Shown: piece by piece, positions 9,817 to 18,585 of the stretch | How the letters are laid out: each line of letters begins with the position of its first letter | How positions within the stretch are numbered: the stretch's first letter is position 1 | Assembly: GCF_024505165.1 (NCBI RefSeq) | Contig: NZ_JANIBK010000004.1 | Location: forward strand, 18,193-82,192 | Direction of reading: 5' to 3' | Source of the DNA: Methylomonas rivi | Lineage (GTDB): Bacteria; Pseudomonadota; Gammaproteobacteria; Methylococcales; Methylomonadaceae | Length of the DNA: 64,000 nt | Notes under the pieces: generated by a model | Database searches by the model: none | What the model was told of the DNA's origin: nothing | What the model saw: only the letters and a program-made list of their open reading frames with translations | Program-made: the position numbers and the translations under genes

Positions 9817-10970
9817 ATAAATCGTTCCAATCTGGTTAAAGCGGCGGCCATTCTATCCATAGATGCGGTATATGCAAAACGGATATGTTTATCCGCCAAA
9901 TATTGTCCGAAATCCCGGCCCGGCGTTACCGCCACGCCTTCCTGTTCCAATAAATCGCGGGCAAAGCCGAAACTGTTGTCCGTGAAAGCGCTGCAATCGG
10001 CGTAAATATAAAATGCGCCTTCGGGCTTGCAGGCAATTTTGAAGCCTAGTTTCAACAAACTGTCATATAAAAAATCGCGCCGGGCTTTAAATTCCAGGCG
10101 CCGCCGCTCCAGTTCGGCCAAATTTTCTTCGGTAAACGAGGCCAACGCCGCGTACTGCGAATGGGTGGGCGTGGAGATGAAAATATTCTGCGCCAACTTT
10201 TCCGCCGCCTCGACAAAATCCTCCGGCACCACCAGCCAGCCGACCCGCCAGCCGGTCATGCCGAAAAACTTGGAAAAACTATTGATCACAAAGGCATCAT
10301 CGCTGTAAGCCAATGCACTCATGGCGGGTTGATCGTAAACCAAGCCGTGGTAAATTTCATCGGAATAGAAACAGCCGCCCAGTTCATGCACCTGATCTAT
10401 GGCGCGCTTTAAGTCTTCACCGCTCAACAGGGTGCCGGTCGGATTGGATGGCGACGCCACCAAGACGCCTTTACTGTTCGGCCGCCAGTTTTTGGCAATC
10501 AGATCGGCCGTAAGTTGGTATTCGCTACCTGCGTCGACATCGACAAAATGGGTCTGGCCGTTAAACAGGCGCACAAAGTTATCGTTACAGGGATAACACG
10601 GGTCGGCCATCATCACTTGTTCGCCGGGATTCAAACTAATCCCGAATGCCAGTAAAAAGGCGCCCGAAGCGCCAGGCGTGACAAAGACCCGGCCAGGATC
10701 GAGTTGAACGCCGTATTGCCGGCGATAATGCTCGGCTATACTGCCGCGCAATTCGGGCAATCCGGCCGCCGCCGTATATTTAACATCACCTGTTTTCAGT
10801 AAGGCACGGCCGGCGGCTATCACACCTTGCGGGGTTGGAAAATCCGGCTCGCCGATTTCCATGTGAATAATATCCCTGCCTTCGCGCTCCAATTGTTTGG
10901 CGTGTTGTAATAATTCCATGACATAAAAAGCAGAAATACCCTGCATTCTGTCCGCGACTTGCTGTTTCAT
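9807..10970 (-). CDS. PLP-dependent class I/II aminotransferase
   Basis: A fold-type I aminotransferase of 387 residues. The N-terminal motif HMEIGEPDFPTPQG, the central SPSNPTGTLL, the YSDEIYHGLVYD segment and the PLP-lysine motif SFSKFFGMTGWRVGW (lysine near residue 234) are all present. The sequence is close to the AspC/AlaT-like subgroup that uses aspartate, alanine or aromatic amino acids with 2-oxoglutarate. The substrate cannot be fixed by eye. It leads the cluster with the rhodanese and DUF3581 genes and is divergent from dksA, with about 110 bp for promoters. Confidence 0.88.
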   Translation of the reverse strand: MKQQVADRMQGISAFYVMELLQHAKQLEREGRDIIHMEIGEPDFPTPQGVIAAGRALLKTGDVKYTAAAGLPELRGSIAEHYRRQYGVQLDPGRVFVTPGASGAFLLAFGISLNPGEQVMMADPCYPCNDNFVRLFNGQTHFVDVDAGSEYQLTADLIAKNWRPNSKGVLVASPSNPTGTLLSGEDLKRAIDQVHELGGCFYSDEIYHGLVYDQPAMSALAYSDDAFVINSFSKFFGMTGWRVGWLVVPEDFVEAAEKLAQNIFISTPTHSQYAALASFTEENLAELERRRLEFKARRDFLYDSLLKLGFKIACKPEGAFYIYADCSAFTDNSFGFARDLLEQEGVAVTPGRDFGQYLADKHIRFAYTASMDRMAAALTRLERFICR

Positions 10971-11082
10971 AATGGGCTTACCAATGGGCTAATGCGCGGG
11001 CATGATAACAAACTTCTTGCTTGCCCCTGCTCATTCTGATAAAAAGCCCCGATTTTTTTAAAAGATAGCCAGGAGTCAATGG

Positions 11083-11505
11083 ATGAATAGTTCCACGTCA
11101 GAATTCACTTTCAAACCTTACCAAGAGTCTGAAGGTGAAGAATACATGAACGAGGCCCAGTTACAGCATTTCACCAATATCCTGAACAAATGGAAATCCG
11201 AGTTGATGGAAGAAGTGGATCGCACTGTACATCACATGCAGGACGATGCGGCCAATTTTCCCGATCCTAACGACAGAGCCACCCAGGAATCCGAGTTTAG
11301 TCTGGAGCTGCGCACCCGCGACCGCGAACGCAAGCTGATCAAGAAAATCGAGGAGTCGCTGAAAAACATCGAAGCCGGCGATTACGGCTACTGCGAAACC
11401 TGCGGCGTCGAAATCGGCATCCGCCGTCTGGAAGCGCGCCCGACCGCGACATTGTGCATCGACTGTAAAACCCTGGATGAAATTCGCGAAAAACAAATGG
11501 GTTAA
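11083..11505 (+). CDS. dksA: RNA polymerase-binding transcription factor DksA
   Basis: DksA binds in the secondary channel of RNA polymerase and works with ppGpp in the stringent response. The 140-residue protein has the long coiled-coil region (residues 25-105, with [20 protein letters not shown]) and a C-terminal four-cysteine zinc finger ([18 protein letters not shown], then LCIDC). The start ATG at 11083 follows an AGGAG at 11071-11075. The next gene, gluQRS, begins only 3 nt after the stop, the same order seen in Escherichia coli and relatives. Confidence 0.95.
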   Translation: MNSSTSEFTFKPYQESEGEEYMNEAQLQHFTNILNKWKSELMEEVDRTVHHMQDDAANFPDPNDRATQESEFSLELRTRDRERKLIKKIEESLKNIEAGDYGYCETCGVEIGIRRLEARPTATLCIDCKTLDEIREKQMG

Positions 11506-11507
11506 CC

Positions 11508-12404
11508 CTGCCGCAACATTCCCCACCCTATATCGGCCGGTTTGCGCCCTCGCCTACCGGCCCGCTGCATTTAGGCTCGCTCTATACCGCCCTGGCCAGC
11601 TATCTCGATGCCCGCCGGCATCGCGGTCTCTGGCTGTTGCGTATCGACGATTTGGATACGCCTCGCAATGCGCCGGGCGCCAGCGACGCCATTTTACGCT
11701 GCCTTAGCCGGTTTGAGTTGCACTGGGACGGCAGCGTGTATTATCAAAGCCGGCAACAGGAAAGCTACGCGCTAGCCTTCGAACAATTACGGCAACAGCA
11801 ATGGATATACGCTTGCCGTTGCAGCCGCAAGGATTTGGCCGGCATACCGGTTTATCCGGGCCGCTGCCGAGAGGCCGGCTTCCCTCTCGATGGTTCGTCG
11901 GCTTGGCGCCTGCGAGTGTCGGATGTGTCGATACGCTTTCATGACGCCCTGCAGGGCTGGATCGATGAAAATCCGGCCCTCGAACACGGCGATTTCATCG
12001 TGCGCCGTAAGGACGGTATTGTGGCCTATCAATTTGCGGTGGTCATAGACGACTTCCGGCAGCGGGTCAGTCACGTGGTACGCGGTGCGGATCTGCTCGA
12101 TTCGACAACCAGACAGCGCTATTTGCAAACCTTGTTGGGCTATCCTGAACCCGCCTACATGCACCTGCCAGTGCTCGTCGATCCCCTGGGCAACAAACTC
12201 AGCAAGCAAACCCTGGCCGCGCCGGTAGACGACACGCGGCCGGCCTATACCTTGTTTCTGCTATTGCAACTGTTACGGCAAAACCCACCCTTATGCTTGC
12301 GCAAGGCGCCGGTTGCCGAACAATTGGCTTGGGGCGTTGCGCACTGGCGGCCGCAAACACTGGAGAAAATACGTACAATGCATACGTCGGAACAGCAAGA
12401 TTAG
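11508..12404 (+). CDS. gluQRS: Glutamyl-Q tRNA(Asp) synthetase with an apparent non-canonical start
   Basis: GluQRS is a paralogue of glutamyl-tRNA synthetase that attaches glutamate to queuosine in the anticodon of tRNA(Asp). Visible features are the HIGH-like motif FAPSPTGPLHLGSLYTALASY, the zinc-binding pattern CRCSRKDL and YPGRC, RGADLLDSTTRQ, and the KMSKS-like NKLSKQ. The HIGH region is coded from about 11529, but no in-frame ATG, GTG or TTG precedes it after the stop at 11478-11480. The first usual start would be TTG at 11637, beyond the active-site motif. I therefore propose CTG at 11508, giving 298 residues. A sequencing error near the start is the alternative. Confidence 0.85.
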   Translation: MPQHSPPYIGRFAPSPTGPLHLGSLYTALASYLDARRHRGLWLLRIDDLDTPRNAPGASDAILRCLSRFELHWDGSVYYQSRQQESYALAFEQLRQQQWIYACRCSRKDLAGIPVYPGRCREAGFPLDGSSAWRLRVSDVSIRFHDALQGWIDENPALEHGDFIVRRKDGIVAYQFAVVIDDFRQRVSHVVRGADLLDSTTRQRYLQTLLGYPEPAYMHLPVLVDPLGNKLSKQTLAAPVDDTRPAYTLFLLLQLLRQNPPLCLRKAPVAEQLAWGVAHWRPQTLEKIRTMHTSEQQD

Positions 12405-12547
12405 ATTTTGACGCCACTTAAGCCTCTCGATCCGCGGCGTATCGATGAAACTTACTCGATAAACAAAACGCCGACCCATCTATAATAGGGCCACGAAACC
12501 TTTCCGATTACCAAAACCTCTTAAACAACAAAATCCAATACGCTACG

Positions 12548-14077
12548 ATGACAGCCGAATTCGTAATTTATAGTACCGTACAGTGTCTGGGAACGGCGGC
12601 GACCCTGTTCTTCGCCTACCGTTCCTTCCAAAAACGCCGAATACAGCTGGGCGATGCGCCGACGCTGCCGCAGTATTTCAGCCGCAGAAGCACTTACTGG
12701 ACAGGTATCGCGCTGTATTGCGCATTGATGGCTTCGATTTATTGGCTACTGACGTGGCAGTGGCTGTCCCTGGAACCCTTGTTTACCCTGATCGTCAGCA
12801 ACCTACGTTCCGGCGAATGGCTGGATCTGCTGGAAGGGCTGGACGGCGGCACCTTGATTCCGCTGATCGTTGCGGGTTTGTTTCTGTTTTTTATCGACTG
12901 GGAAAACCGCTTCAACCCTCTGCTGATTCTCAGGGACAGTATTCATGACGCCTTCGCCATTCCGACCAAGGCCGCGCAGGTTTATAACGCGCTGATGGCG
13001 TCGAGGTTATCGGCGGTGGACGATCGGATCAAGGCTCAAATCGCCGACCGTTTATTGGTGCAGAGCATAGACTCGGGCGATTTCGACAAATCCGGCGCCA
13101 CGGTCGAATATAAATGGGCTCATAACTGCCTGCTCTTCGACCGCATACAGCACTATGCCGACCAGTCGTCTTATCGGCGCTTTTTCAACGAGCCGTCGCT
13201 AAAATGGGGGGAAATCTGTATCAGCTATAACTCAATGTCGGAAAAAGTCGCCATTTGGAAGGATGCGGAACCGCACTACACCAAGACGGTGCTGTTAATC
13301 AAGGACTTGGACAATCTTACCGGCCTGCTGTGCCGCCTGCTGGCTTCGCTTATCGTCTTCGGCAGCCCCAGCGAAGACGACATGTGGGCGACGGTTAAAC
13401 AGCTTGGCGGCAAGGTGAATGAGTCCCGCCTGCAACATACCTACAAATATGTGCTGATTTTTACCGCTGTCACCAGCATCGGCGTCATGCTGGGCCGGGA
13501 AATATCGGTGTCGCTGCATAACAGCATCCTGTTTCCGGACAAACCGCTACCGCATTTCAGCTACACCACATTGCGCTGGATTGCGTATGCCATACCGATG
13601 TATGTGTTGCCGATAGTGTTGGTGTTTGTGGTCCGGGCGCTCACGTTCGGACAGCAGCACGAACAGTCCGAGCGTAATTACGGTTTTTACATGGCCATGA
13701 TGCTCCTGGGGGGCGCGGTCAGCACCACGACGGCGACAGTAGTGTTGGAGCTGACTTTTTACCATAGGCCGCAGTTCGAATTTCTGGACAGCTTTATCCA
13801 ACACCTGCGCTGGGGAATTCTGCCGGCGCTTATCAGCGGCTATGTCGCCTACCGCATGGACATGCCGGCCGCCGCGACGGAAACGCCGGTCAAGCAGTTC
13901 CTGTCCGGCGTCTTGCGGTTTTTCGGCTGGGGGGCGGTAGCGGTCATTTTCATGCTTTACGCCACCGACGATTTACCTATAGACGTTTCCAACCTGCGCT
14001 TCACGCTGGTCGGTACCGCTTTTTTCGTGGTGGGCCTATTGGCGGCATTCGCCTGTTTCAAAACGTCTCGCTCGTGA
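12548..14077 (+). CDS. Multi-pass membrane protein of unknown function
   Basis: I do not recognise this 509-residue protein. It has about eight hydrophobic segments: near residues 1-20, 55-80, 100-120, 300-320, 340-370, 385-405, 425-440 and 450-505. A large soluble, mostly polar domain spans roughly residues 130-300 (IHDAFAIPTKAAQVYNAL, then RRFFNEPSLKWGEICISYNS). There is no clear enzyme motif. It stands alone between gluQRS and acs, with a hairpin after its stop. No Shine-Dalgarno is obvious before the ATG at 12548. Confidence 0.75.
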   Translation: MTAEFVIYSTVQCLGTAATLFFAYRSFQKRRIQLGDAPTLPQYFSRRSTYWTGIALYCALMASIYWLLTWQWLSLEPLFTLIVSNLRSGEWLDLLEGLDGGTLIPLIVAGLFLFFIDWENRFNPLLILRDSIHDAFAIPTKAAQVYNALMASRLSAVDDRIKAQIADRLLVQSIDSGDFDKSGATVEYKWAHNCLLFDRIQHYADQSSYRRFFNEPSLKWGEICISYNSMSEKVAIWKDAEPHYTKTVLLIKDLDNLTGLLCRLLASLIVFGSPSEDDMWATVKQLGGKVNESRLQHTYKYVLIFTAVTSIGVMLGREISVSLHNSILFPDKPLPHFSYTTLRWIAYAIPMYVLPIVLVFVVRALTFGQQHEQSERNYGFYMAMMLLGGAVSTTTATVVLELTFYHRPQFEFLDSFIQHLRWGILPALISGYVAYRMDMPAAATETPVKQFLSGVLRFFGWGAVAVIFMLYATDDLPIDVSNLRFTLVGTAFFVVGLLAAFACFKTSRS

Positions 14078-14083
14078 GACCAG

Positions 14084-14105
14084 CGCTTGCCGGGCGCGGC
14101 AAGCG
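14084..14105 (+). terminator. Hairpin after the 509-residue membrane protein gene
   Basis: CGCTTGCC (14084-14091) pairs with GGCAAGCG (14098-14105) across a 6-nt loop, 7 bp after the stop codon. The stem is GC-rich, but only scattered T residues follow. A weak intrinsic terminator or a 3'-end stabilising hairpin is likely. Confidence 0.45.
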
Positions 14106-14245
14106 TTCAGAATATAAAAAAGGGTTGCCGCAAATATCGGCATTGTTGGATGATTTATCAGGCTAAGTTACGCTAACCCAAAAACGCTATCGGCCAGTGC
14201 TGTGCCGACAAGCCAAAAAACCGGAACCGGACCCAAGGACTTACC

Positions 14246-16183
14246 ATGTCGGAACATCACCTTTATCCTGTCAAACCCGAAATTGCCGCCATGGCGCATA
14301 TCGATGCGGATCAATACCATCGCCTGTATCGGCAATCGATAAGCGATCCGGAAGGTTTTTGGGCCGAGCAAGCCCGGCAATTTCTGGACTGGGAGCAACC
14401 CTGGCAACAGGTGCTGCAATGCGATTTTCTTAACGGCGATATTCACTGGTTCATGGGCGGCAAATTGAATGCCAGCGTCAACTGCCTGGACAGGCATCTG
14501 GATACGCGCGGCGACCAGATCGCCATCATTTGGGAAGGCGATCACCCGGATTATGACGCCAAACTGACCTATCGCGAATTACACCGCGAAGTCTGCAAAT
14601 TCGCCAATGTATTGAAAGCCCAAGGCGTGAGAAAAGGCGACCGGGTGTGCATTTATTTACCGATGATCAGCGAAGCGGCGGTGGCGATTCTAGCCTGCGC
14701 CCGCATCGGCGCGGTGCATTCCATCGTCTTCGGCGGCTTTTCCGCCGACGCCCTGCGCGACCGGATTCTGGACGCCGATTGCCGGCTTTTGATCTGCGCC
14801 GACGAAAGCTACCGGGGCGGCAAAATCGTCCCCGCCAAGATCAATGCCGACAAGGCCGCCGCCCAGTGCCCCAACTTGACCACCGTTATCGTCATCAAAC
14901 ATACCGGACACGCCATACCCTGGCATCCCGAGCGCGATATTTGCTACCGCGCGGCCATGGCGGAAGCCTCGGCGGATTGTCCACCGGAAACAATGGACGC
15001 GGAAGATCCCTTGTTCATTCTGTATACTTCCGGCTCCACCGGCAAACCCAAGGGCGTGTTGCATACCACCGGCGGTTACCTGTTGTACGCCGCCATGACC
15101 CACAAATACGTATTCGATTATCACGACGGCGACGTGTATTGGTGTACCGCCGATATCGGCTGGATCACCGGCCACTCGTACGTACTTTACGGCCCGTTAT
15201 GCAACGGCGCCACCACCTTGATGTTCGAAGGCGTGCCCACCTACCCGGCCGCCGATCGTTTTTGGCAGGTGGTGGACAAACACCAGGTCAATATTTTTTA
15301 TACCGCGCCGACGGCGATACGCGCGCTGATGGCGCAAGGCGACGGCTACGTGACCCGCACCGACCGCGGCAGCCTGCGCATACTGGGCAGCGTTGGCGAG
15401 CCGATCAACCCGGAAGCCTGGGAATGGTATTACCACGTGGTGGGCGGCGCGCGTTGCCCCATTGTCGATACCTGGTGGCAAACCGAAACCGGCGGCATTC
15501 TGATTACGCCGCTGCCCGGCGCCACCGATTTAAAACCCGGTTCGGCCACGTTGCCGTTTTTCGGCATCAAACCGGCGATTGTCGATAACGACGGCCATAT
15601 CCTGGACGGCGTGGCCGAAGGCAATTTGGTCATCACCGACTCCTGGCCGGGACAAATGCGCTCGGTTTACGGCGACCATGACCGTTTCATCGAAACTTAT
15701 TTCAAAAAATTCCCCGGCTTGTATTTCGCCGGCGACGGCGCCAAGCGCGACGAACACGGCTATTACTGGATCACAGGCCGGGTGGACGATGTGATCAACG
15801 TTTCCGGCCACCGTCTAGGCACTGCGGAAATCGAAAGCGCGCTGGTATTGCATCACGACGTCGCCGAAGCGGCCGTGGTGGGGTTTCCGCATGCCATTAA
15901 AGGCCAAGGCATTTACGCGTATGTGACGCTAAATGCCGGCGTGCAGCCCAACGACGAGCTAAAAAAACAACTGAAGGAACTGGTCAAGGAAGAAATCAGC
16001 GCCATTGCGCTGCCGGATTTCATTCAATGGGCGCCCGGCCTGCCCAAAACCCGCTCCGGCAAAATCATGCGCCGCATCTTGCGGAAAATTGCCGCCAACG
16101 ATATCGGTAATTTAGGCGACACCTCCACGCTGGCCGATCCGGCGGTGGTGGACGACCTGCTGGCGCAACGCGCCAGACAATAA
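14246..16183 (+). CDS. acs: Acetyl-CoA synthetase (AMP-forming)
   Basis: This enzyme activates acetate to acetyl-CoA through an acetyl-adenylate. It has the AMP-binding signature [19 protein letters not shown] near residue 260, the acetate-pocket segment [25 protein letters not shown] around residue 412 and [20 protein letters not shown] around 515. The C-terminal RSGKIMRR motif near residue 605 contains the lysine that protein acetyltransferases use to switch this family off. The length of 645 residues is standard. AGGAC precedes the ATG at 14246. A permease gene follows after 5 bp and may be co-transcribed. Confidence 0.95.
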   Translation: MSEHHLYPVKPEIAAMAHIDADQYHRLYRQSISDPEGFWAEQARQFLDWEQPWQQVLQCDFLNGDIHWFMGGKLNASVNCLDRHLDTRGDQIAIIWEGDHPDYDAKLTYRELHREVCKFANVLKAQGVRKGDRVCIYLPMISEAAVAILACARIGAVHSIVFGGFSADALRDRILDADCRLLICADESYRGGKIVPAKINADKAAAQCPNLTTVIVIKHTGHAIPWHPERDICYRAAMAEASADCPPETMDAEDPLFILYTSGSTGKPKGVLHTTGGYLLYAAMTHKYVFDYHDGDVYWCTADIGWITGHSYVLYGPLCNGATTLMFEGVPTYPAADRFWQVVDKHQVNIFYTAPTAIRALMAQGDGYVTRTDRGSLRILGSVGEPINPEAWEWYYHVVGGARCPIVDTWWQTETGGILITPLPGATDLKPGSATLPFFGIKPAIVDNDGHILDGVAEGNLVITDSWPGQMRSVYGDHDRFIETYFKKFPGLYFAGDGAKRDEHGYYWITGRVDDVINVSGHRLGTAEIESALVLHHDVAEAAVVGFPHAIKGQGIYAYVTLNAGVQPNDELKKQLKELVKEEISAIALPDFIQWAPGLPKTRSGKIMRRILRKIAANDIGNLGDTSTLADPAVVDDLLAQRARQ

Positions 16184-16188
16184 TCCGC

Positions 16189-17067
16189 GTGCGTATCTTT
16201 TTGGCTTACCTGGGCGTGGTGTTGATATGGTCCACCACGCCCTTGGCCATCAAATGGAGTTCGGTGGACGTCAGTTTTGTGTTCGGCGTCACCGCCCGCA
16301 TGTGCATAGGCGCGGTCTGCCTGTTTTTGTTGATGCTGTTGGCCCGCCAGCCGTTACGATTAAACCGCAAGGCGCTGCAAACCTATTTGGCGGTGGCCCT
16401 GCAACTCTATCTGAGCATGCTGATCACTTACTGGGGCGCGCAATATATTCCCTCCGGCTGGGTATCGGTGATATTCGGCTTAAGCCCTTTCATGACCGCA
16501 TTTTTGGCGGCGGCTTTTTTAAAGGAACGCAGCTTGGGCCTCGGCAAGCTGATTTCCTATGTCATGGGCATAATCGGCTTGTTGGTGATGTTCAACTCCG
16601 CGCTGGAGATCAATGAACTGGCCATACAAGGCATGCTGGCCATGCTGATGGCGACCTTTTTATATTCGGTCAGCTCGGTGTGGGTGAAACAGATTCGCGC
16701 CGAACTACCCGCCTTGACCCAAATCAGCGGCGGCATGTTATTCGCGCTGCCGGCTTATTTAGTCACCTGGTATTGGCTGGACGCAGCGGCGTTACCGGTT
16801 GCGGTGTCGCAACAAACCCAACTAGCCATCCTGTATCTGGGCATGATCGCCACGCCCATCGGTTTTGCGCTGTTCTACTATCTGCTGATTTACCTGCCGG
16901 CCACCTCGGTCGCCATGATTACCTTGATCACGCCGGTGTTTTCGCTGCTGCTCGGTTATTTCGTCAACCAGGAACCCTTGACGCTGAAAATCGCCTTCGG
17001 CAGCGGTTTGATCGTCCTGGCCTTGGCGATCCATGCCTCTACGGACCGCCGACAAAACCCGGTCTAG
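16189..17067 (+). CDS. EamA/DMT superfamily transporter
   Basis: A 292-residue integral membrane protein with about ten transmembrane helices, arranged as two EamA repeats (roughly residues 5-135 and 150-285). It opens RIFLAYLGVVLIWSTTPLAIKW, typical of drug/metabolite transporters of the RhaT/EamA group. The substrate cannot be inferred. The start is a GTG at 16189, 5 bp after the acs stop, so the pair is probably one transcript. It ends 14 bp before the convergent nsrR stop, with no clear terminator between them. Confidence 0.85.
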   Translation: MRIFLAYLGVVLIWSTTPLAIKWSSVDVSFVFGVTARMCIGAVCLFLLMLLARQPLRLNRKALQTYLAVALQLYLSMLITYWGAQYIPSGWVSVIFGLSPFMTAFLAAAFLKERSLGLGKLISYVMGIIGLLVMFNSALEINELAIQGMLAMLMATFLYSVSSVWVKQIRAELPALTQISGGMLFALPAYLVTWYWLDAAALPVAVSQQTQLAILYLGMIATPIGFALFYYLLIYLPATSVAMITLITPVFSLLLGYFVNQEPLTLKIAFGSGLIVLALAIHASTDRRQNPV

Positions 17068-17081
17068 CGGCCGGAAAACCG

Positions 17082-17534
17082 CTATTCCCCGGGTTCGACG
17101 CCGGTGCCGGCCTGAATTCCGGTCAAACTGCCCGCCGACAGCAAGTCGGATAGCACCGCGCCGTCCAACACCTGTAAAAACTGTTCGACCGCGCGCGCCA
17201 GCAAACCCGTTAGTCCGCAATGAGGCTGAATCGCGCACTGGCCTTGCTTGCCGGGATTGAAACATTCGGCCATTTGAAAATGGCCTTCCAACTCTCTGAC
17301 GACGCGACCCACGCTGATTTGCTCCGCGGGGCCGGCCAGGCAAATGCCGCCGCCCTTGCCGCGCACGGTACGCACAAAACCTTTCAGTCCCAAATTGTGC
17401 ACCACCTTGACCAAATGATTTTTGGATATGGCGAAAAACTCCGCCAGCTCGTTGATGGTAACCAGTCTGTCCGGATGTAAAGTCAAATAAATCAAAACCC
17501 GTAATCCGTAATCCGTGTGCGCGGTCAGCTGCAT
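17082..17534 (-). CDS. nsrR: Rrf2-family NO-sensing repressor NsrR
   Basis: NsrR is an iron-sulfur repressor that leaves DNA when nitric oxide attacks its cluster. The protein opens MQLTAHTDYGLRVLIYL, followed by the winged helix-turn-helix (INELAEFFAISKNHLVKVVH, then VRGKGGGI), which matches NsrR closely. Three cysteines at 91, 100 and 106 are the expected cluster ligands; the first spacing is a few residues longer than in enteric NsrR. The length is 150 residues. It is divergent from the norCB operon, and a matching operator lies over the operon promoter, supporting control of NO reductase. Confidence 0.9.
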   Translation of the reverse strand: MQLTAHTDYGLRVLIYLTLHPDRLVTINELAEFFAISKNHLVKVVHNLGLKGFVRTVRGKGGGICLAGPAEQISVGRVVRELEGHFQMAECFNPGKQGQCAIQPHCGLTGLLARAVEQFLQVLDGAVLSDLLSAGSLTGIQAGTGVEPGE

Positions 17535-17581
17535 AAGTTAATTGTTGTTTAATAATGTATTTGAAATAAATCTTTAGAGGT

Positions 17582-17617
17582 TTTACACTCTTATAAGATG
17601 CATATATGATGAATGTT
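17582..17617 (+). promoter_or_regulatory. Promoter of the nor operon with overlapping NsrR-like operator
   Basis: TTTACA (17582-17587) and TATGAT (17605-17610) are 17 bp apart and each match the sigma-70 consensus in five of six positions. Across the spacer and -10 lies a 23-bp imperfect palindrome, 17595-17617. Its left half AAGATGCATAT closely resembles the NsrR half-site consensus, while the right half TGATGAATGTT matches its mirror in 7 of 11 positions. Occupancy would block RNA polymerase. Transcription would begin near 17617, about 35 nt before the first start codon. Confidence 0.6.
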
Positions 17618-17651
17618 TATAAGAAACGTTCCCTATTATCGGAGAATTCTA

Positions 17652-17990
17652 ATGTTGGTCGAACCCGTAGCCCTATCCGATTTCTTTTTGAGCTTTTTCA
17701 GCGCGGCCATGATCATACTCAGCGCCGCCTTGTATGCCGCGCTTTACGCATGGGCCAAAATCAAAACCCGCCCGCGGTTTTACTGGGGCGCATGGCTTGC
17801 CTATGCCGCTTTATTGGTTTGCATCGGCATCTTCAGCACGGTTAATCATTTTACCGGTTACTGGCTGTGGCTGTCGCTAAGCTTGGCGGTGGGGTACGCC
17901 TTTATGCCCCGTTTCATCTGGCGGCTATGCGTTGCGACCCATGCCGAAGAACCCGAACATTCTCATCAATCTGGAGGTCGTCATGACTGA
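17652..17990 (+). CDS. Small membrane protein preceding norC
   Basis: A 112-residue protein with about three hydrophobic helices (LSFFSAAMIILSAALYAALYA, WGAWLAYAALLVCIGIFST and YWLWLSLSLAVGYAF, split here as seen) and a His-rich polar tail. The ATG at 17652 has GGAG 7 bp upstream, a better start than the in-frame codon at 17613. It overlaps norC by 8 bp and is the first gene behind the NsrR-like operator, so it is probably an accessory or assembly factor for the NO reductase. I do not recognise the family; a NorE-like role is only a guess. Confidence 0.75.
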   Translation: MLVEPVALSDFFLSFFSAAMIILSAALYAALYAWAKIKTRPRFYWGAWLAYAALLVCIGIFSTVNHFTGYWLWLSLSLAVGYAFMPRFIWRLCVATHAEEPEHSHQSGGRHD

Positions 17991-18582
17991 GCAAGTCCCG
18001 CGCTGGGCATCCGAAACGTTTTGGAAAAAAACCGCCATCTGGGTAACCGGCGGTTCCTTCGTGTTGCTGGTAATTTTAACCTTCGATTCCCTATCCCAAA
18101 TCACGGCGGGCGGTTCCCGCGTGCAGGCGTACGGCGTCATCAATAAAGACGTTAGTTACCGCTTCGACAAAGCCAAACAGCGTTATCAGCCGGTCATCGG
18201 CGGCAATGCGCCCTTATTCGGCAAGACCTTGAGCGAAGAGGAAGCGGAAAAACTGGTCGACCTCGGCAAAAAAACCGTGCAAGCCAAAAACTGCATGAAT
18301 TGCCATACCCTGCTCGGCAACGGCGCCTATTATGCGCCGGACTTGACCAAGGCCTGGCTGGACCAAGGCTGGATCGCCAAGGAATCGCGCGAACAAATGA
18401 TGGTGGATTTCCTGCTCGACCCGGAAAAAAACGCCCGTACCTTCGGTTCCAACCGCAAGATGCCCAATCTGGACATCACCCAGCCGGAAGCGGAAGCCAT
18501 CGTGGCCTTCCTGAAATGGATGTCCACCATCGATACCAACGGTTTTCCGCATAATTTCAAAGCCATCGGCGAAGAGGAATAA
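17983..18582 (+). CDS. norC: Nitric oxide reductase subunit C (cytochrome c)
   Basis: NorC is the membrane-anchored monohaem cytochrome that passes electrons to NorB. One transmembrane helix lies near residues 18-36 (IWVTGGSFVLLVILTF). The haem motif is CMNCH at residues 104-108, and NRKMPNLD near residue 165 supplies the likely methionine axial ligand. The ATG at 17983 has GGAGG 5 bp upstream and overlaps the previous gene by 8 bp. A longer frame from 17932 would add 17 residues without a better ribosome site. The length is 199 residues. norB follows after 3 bp. Confidence 0.93.
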   Translation: MTEQVPRWASETFWKKTAIWVTGGSFVLLVILTFDSLSQITAGGSRVQAYGVINKDVSYRFDKAKQRYQPVIGGNAPLFGKTLSEEEAEKLVDLGKKTVQAKNCMNCHTLLGNGAYYAPDLTKAWLDQGWIAKESREQMMVDFLLDPEKNARTFGSNRKMPNLDITQPEAEAIVAFLKWMSTIDTNGFPHNFKAIGEEE

Positions 18583-18585
18583 CAG

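Noticed and set aside
14647..15588. A 313-residue frame overlapping acs in another frame
   Set aside because: It is very rich in Arg and His, has no family signature and lies wholly inside acs, which is well supported.
17082..17534. IscR identity for the Rrf2 regulator
   Set aside because: The N-terminus MQLTAHTDYGLR, the cysteine spacing and the nor context fit NsrR better.
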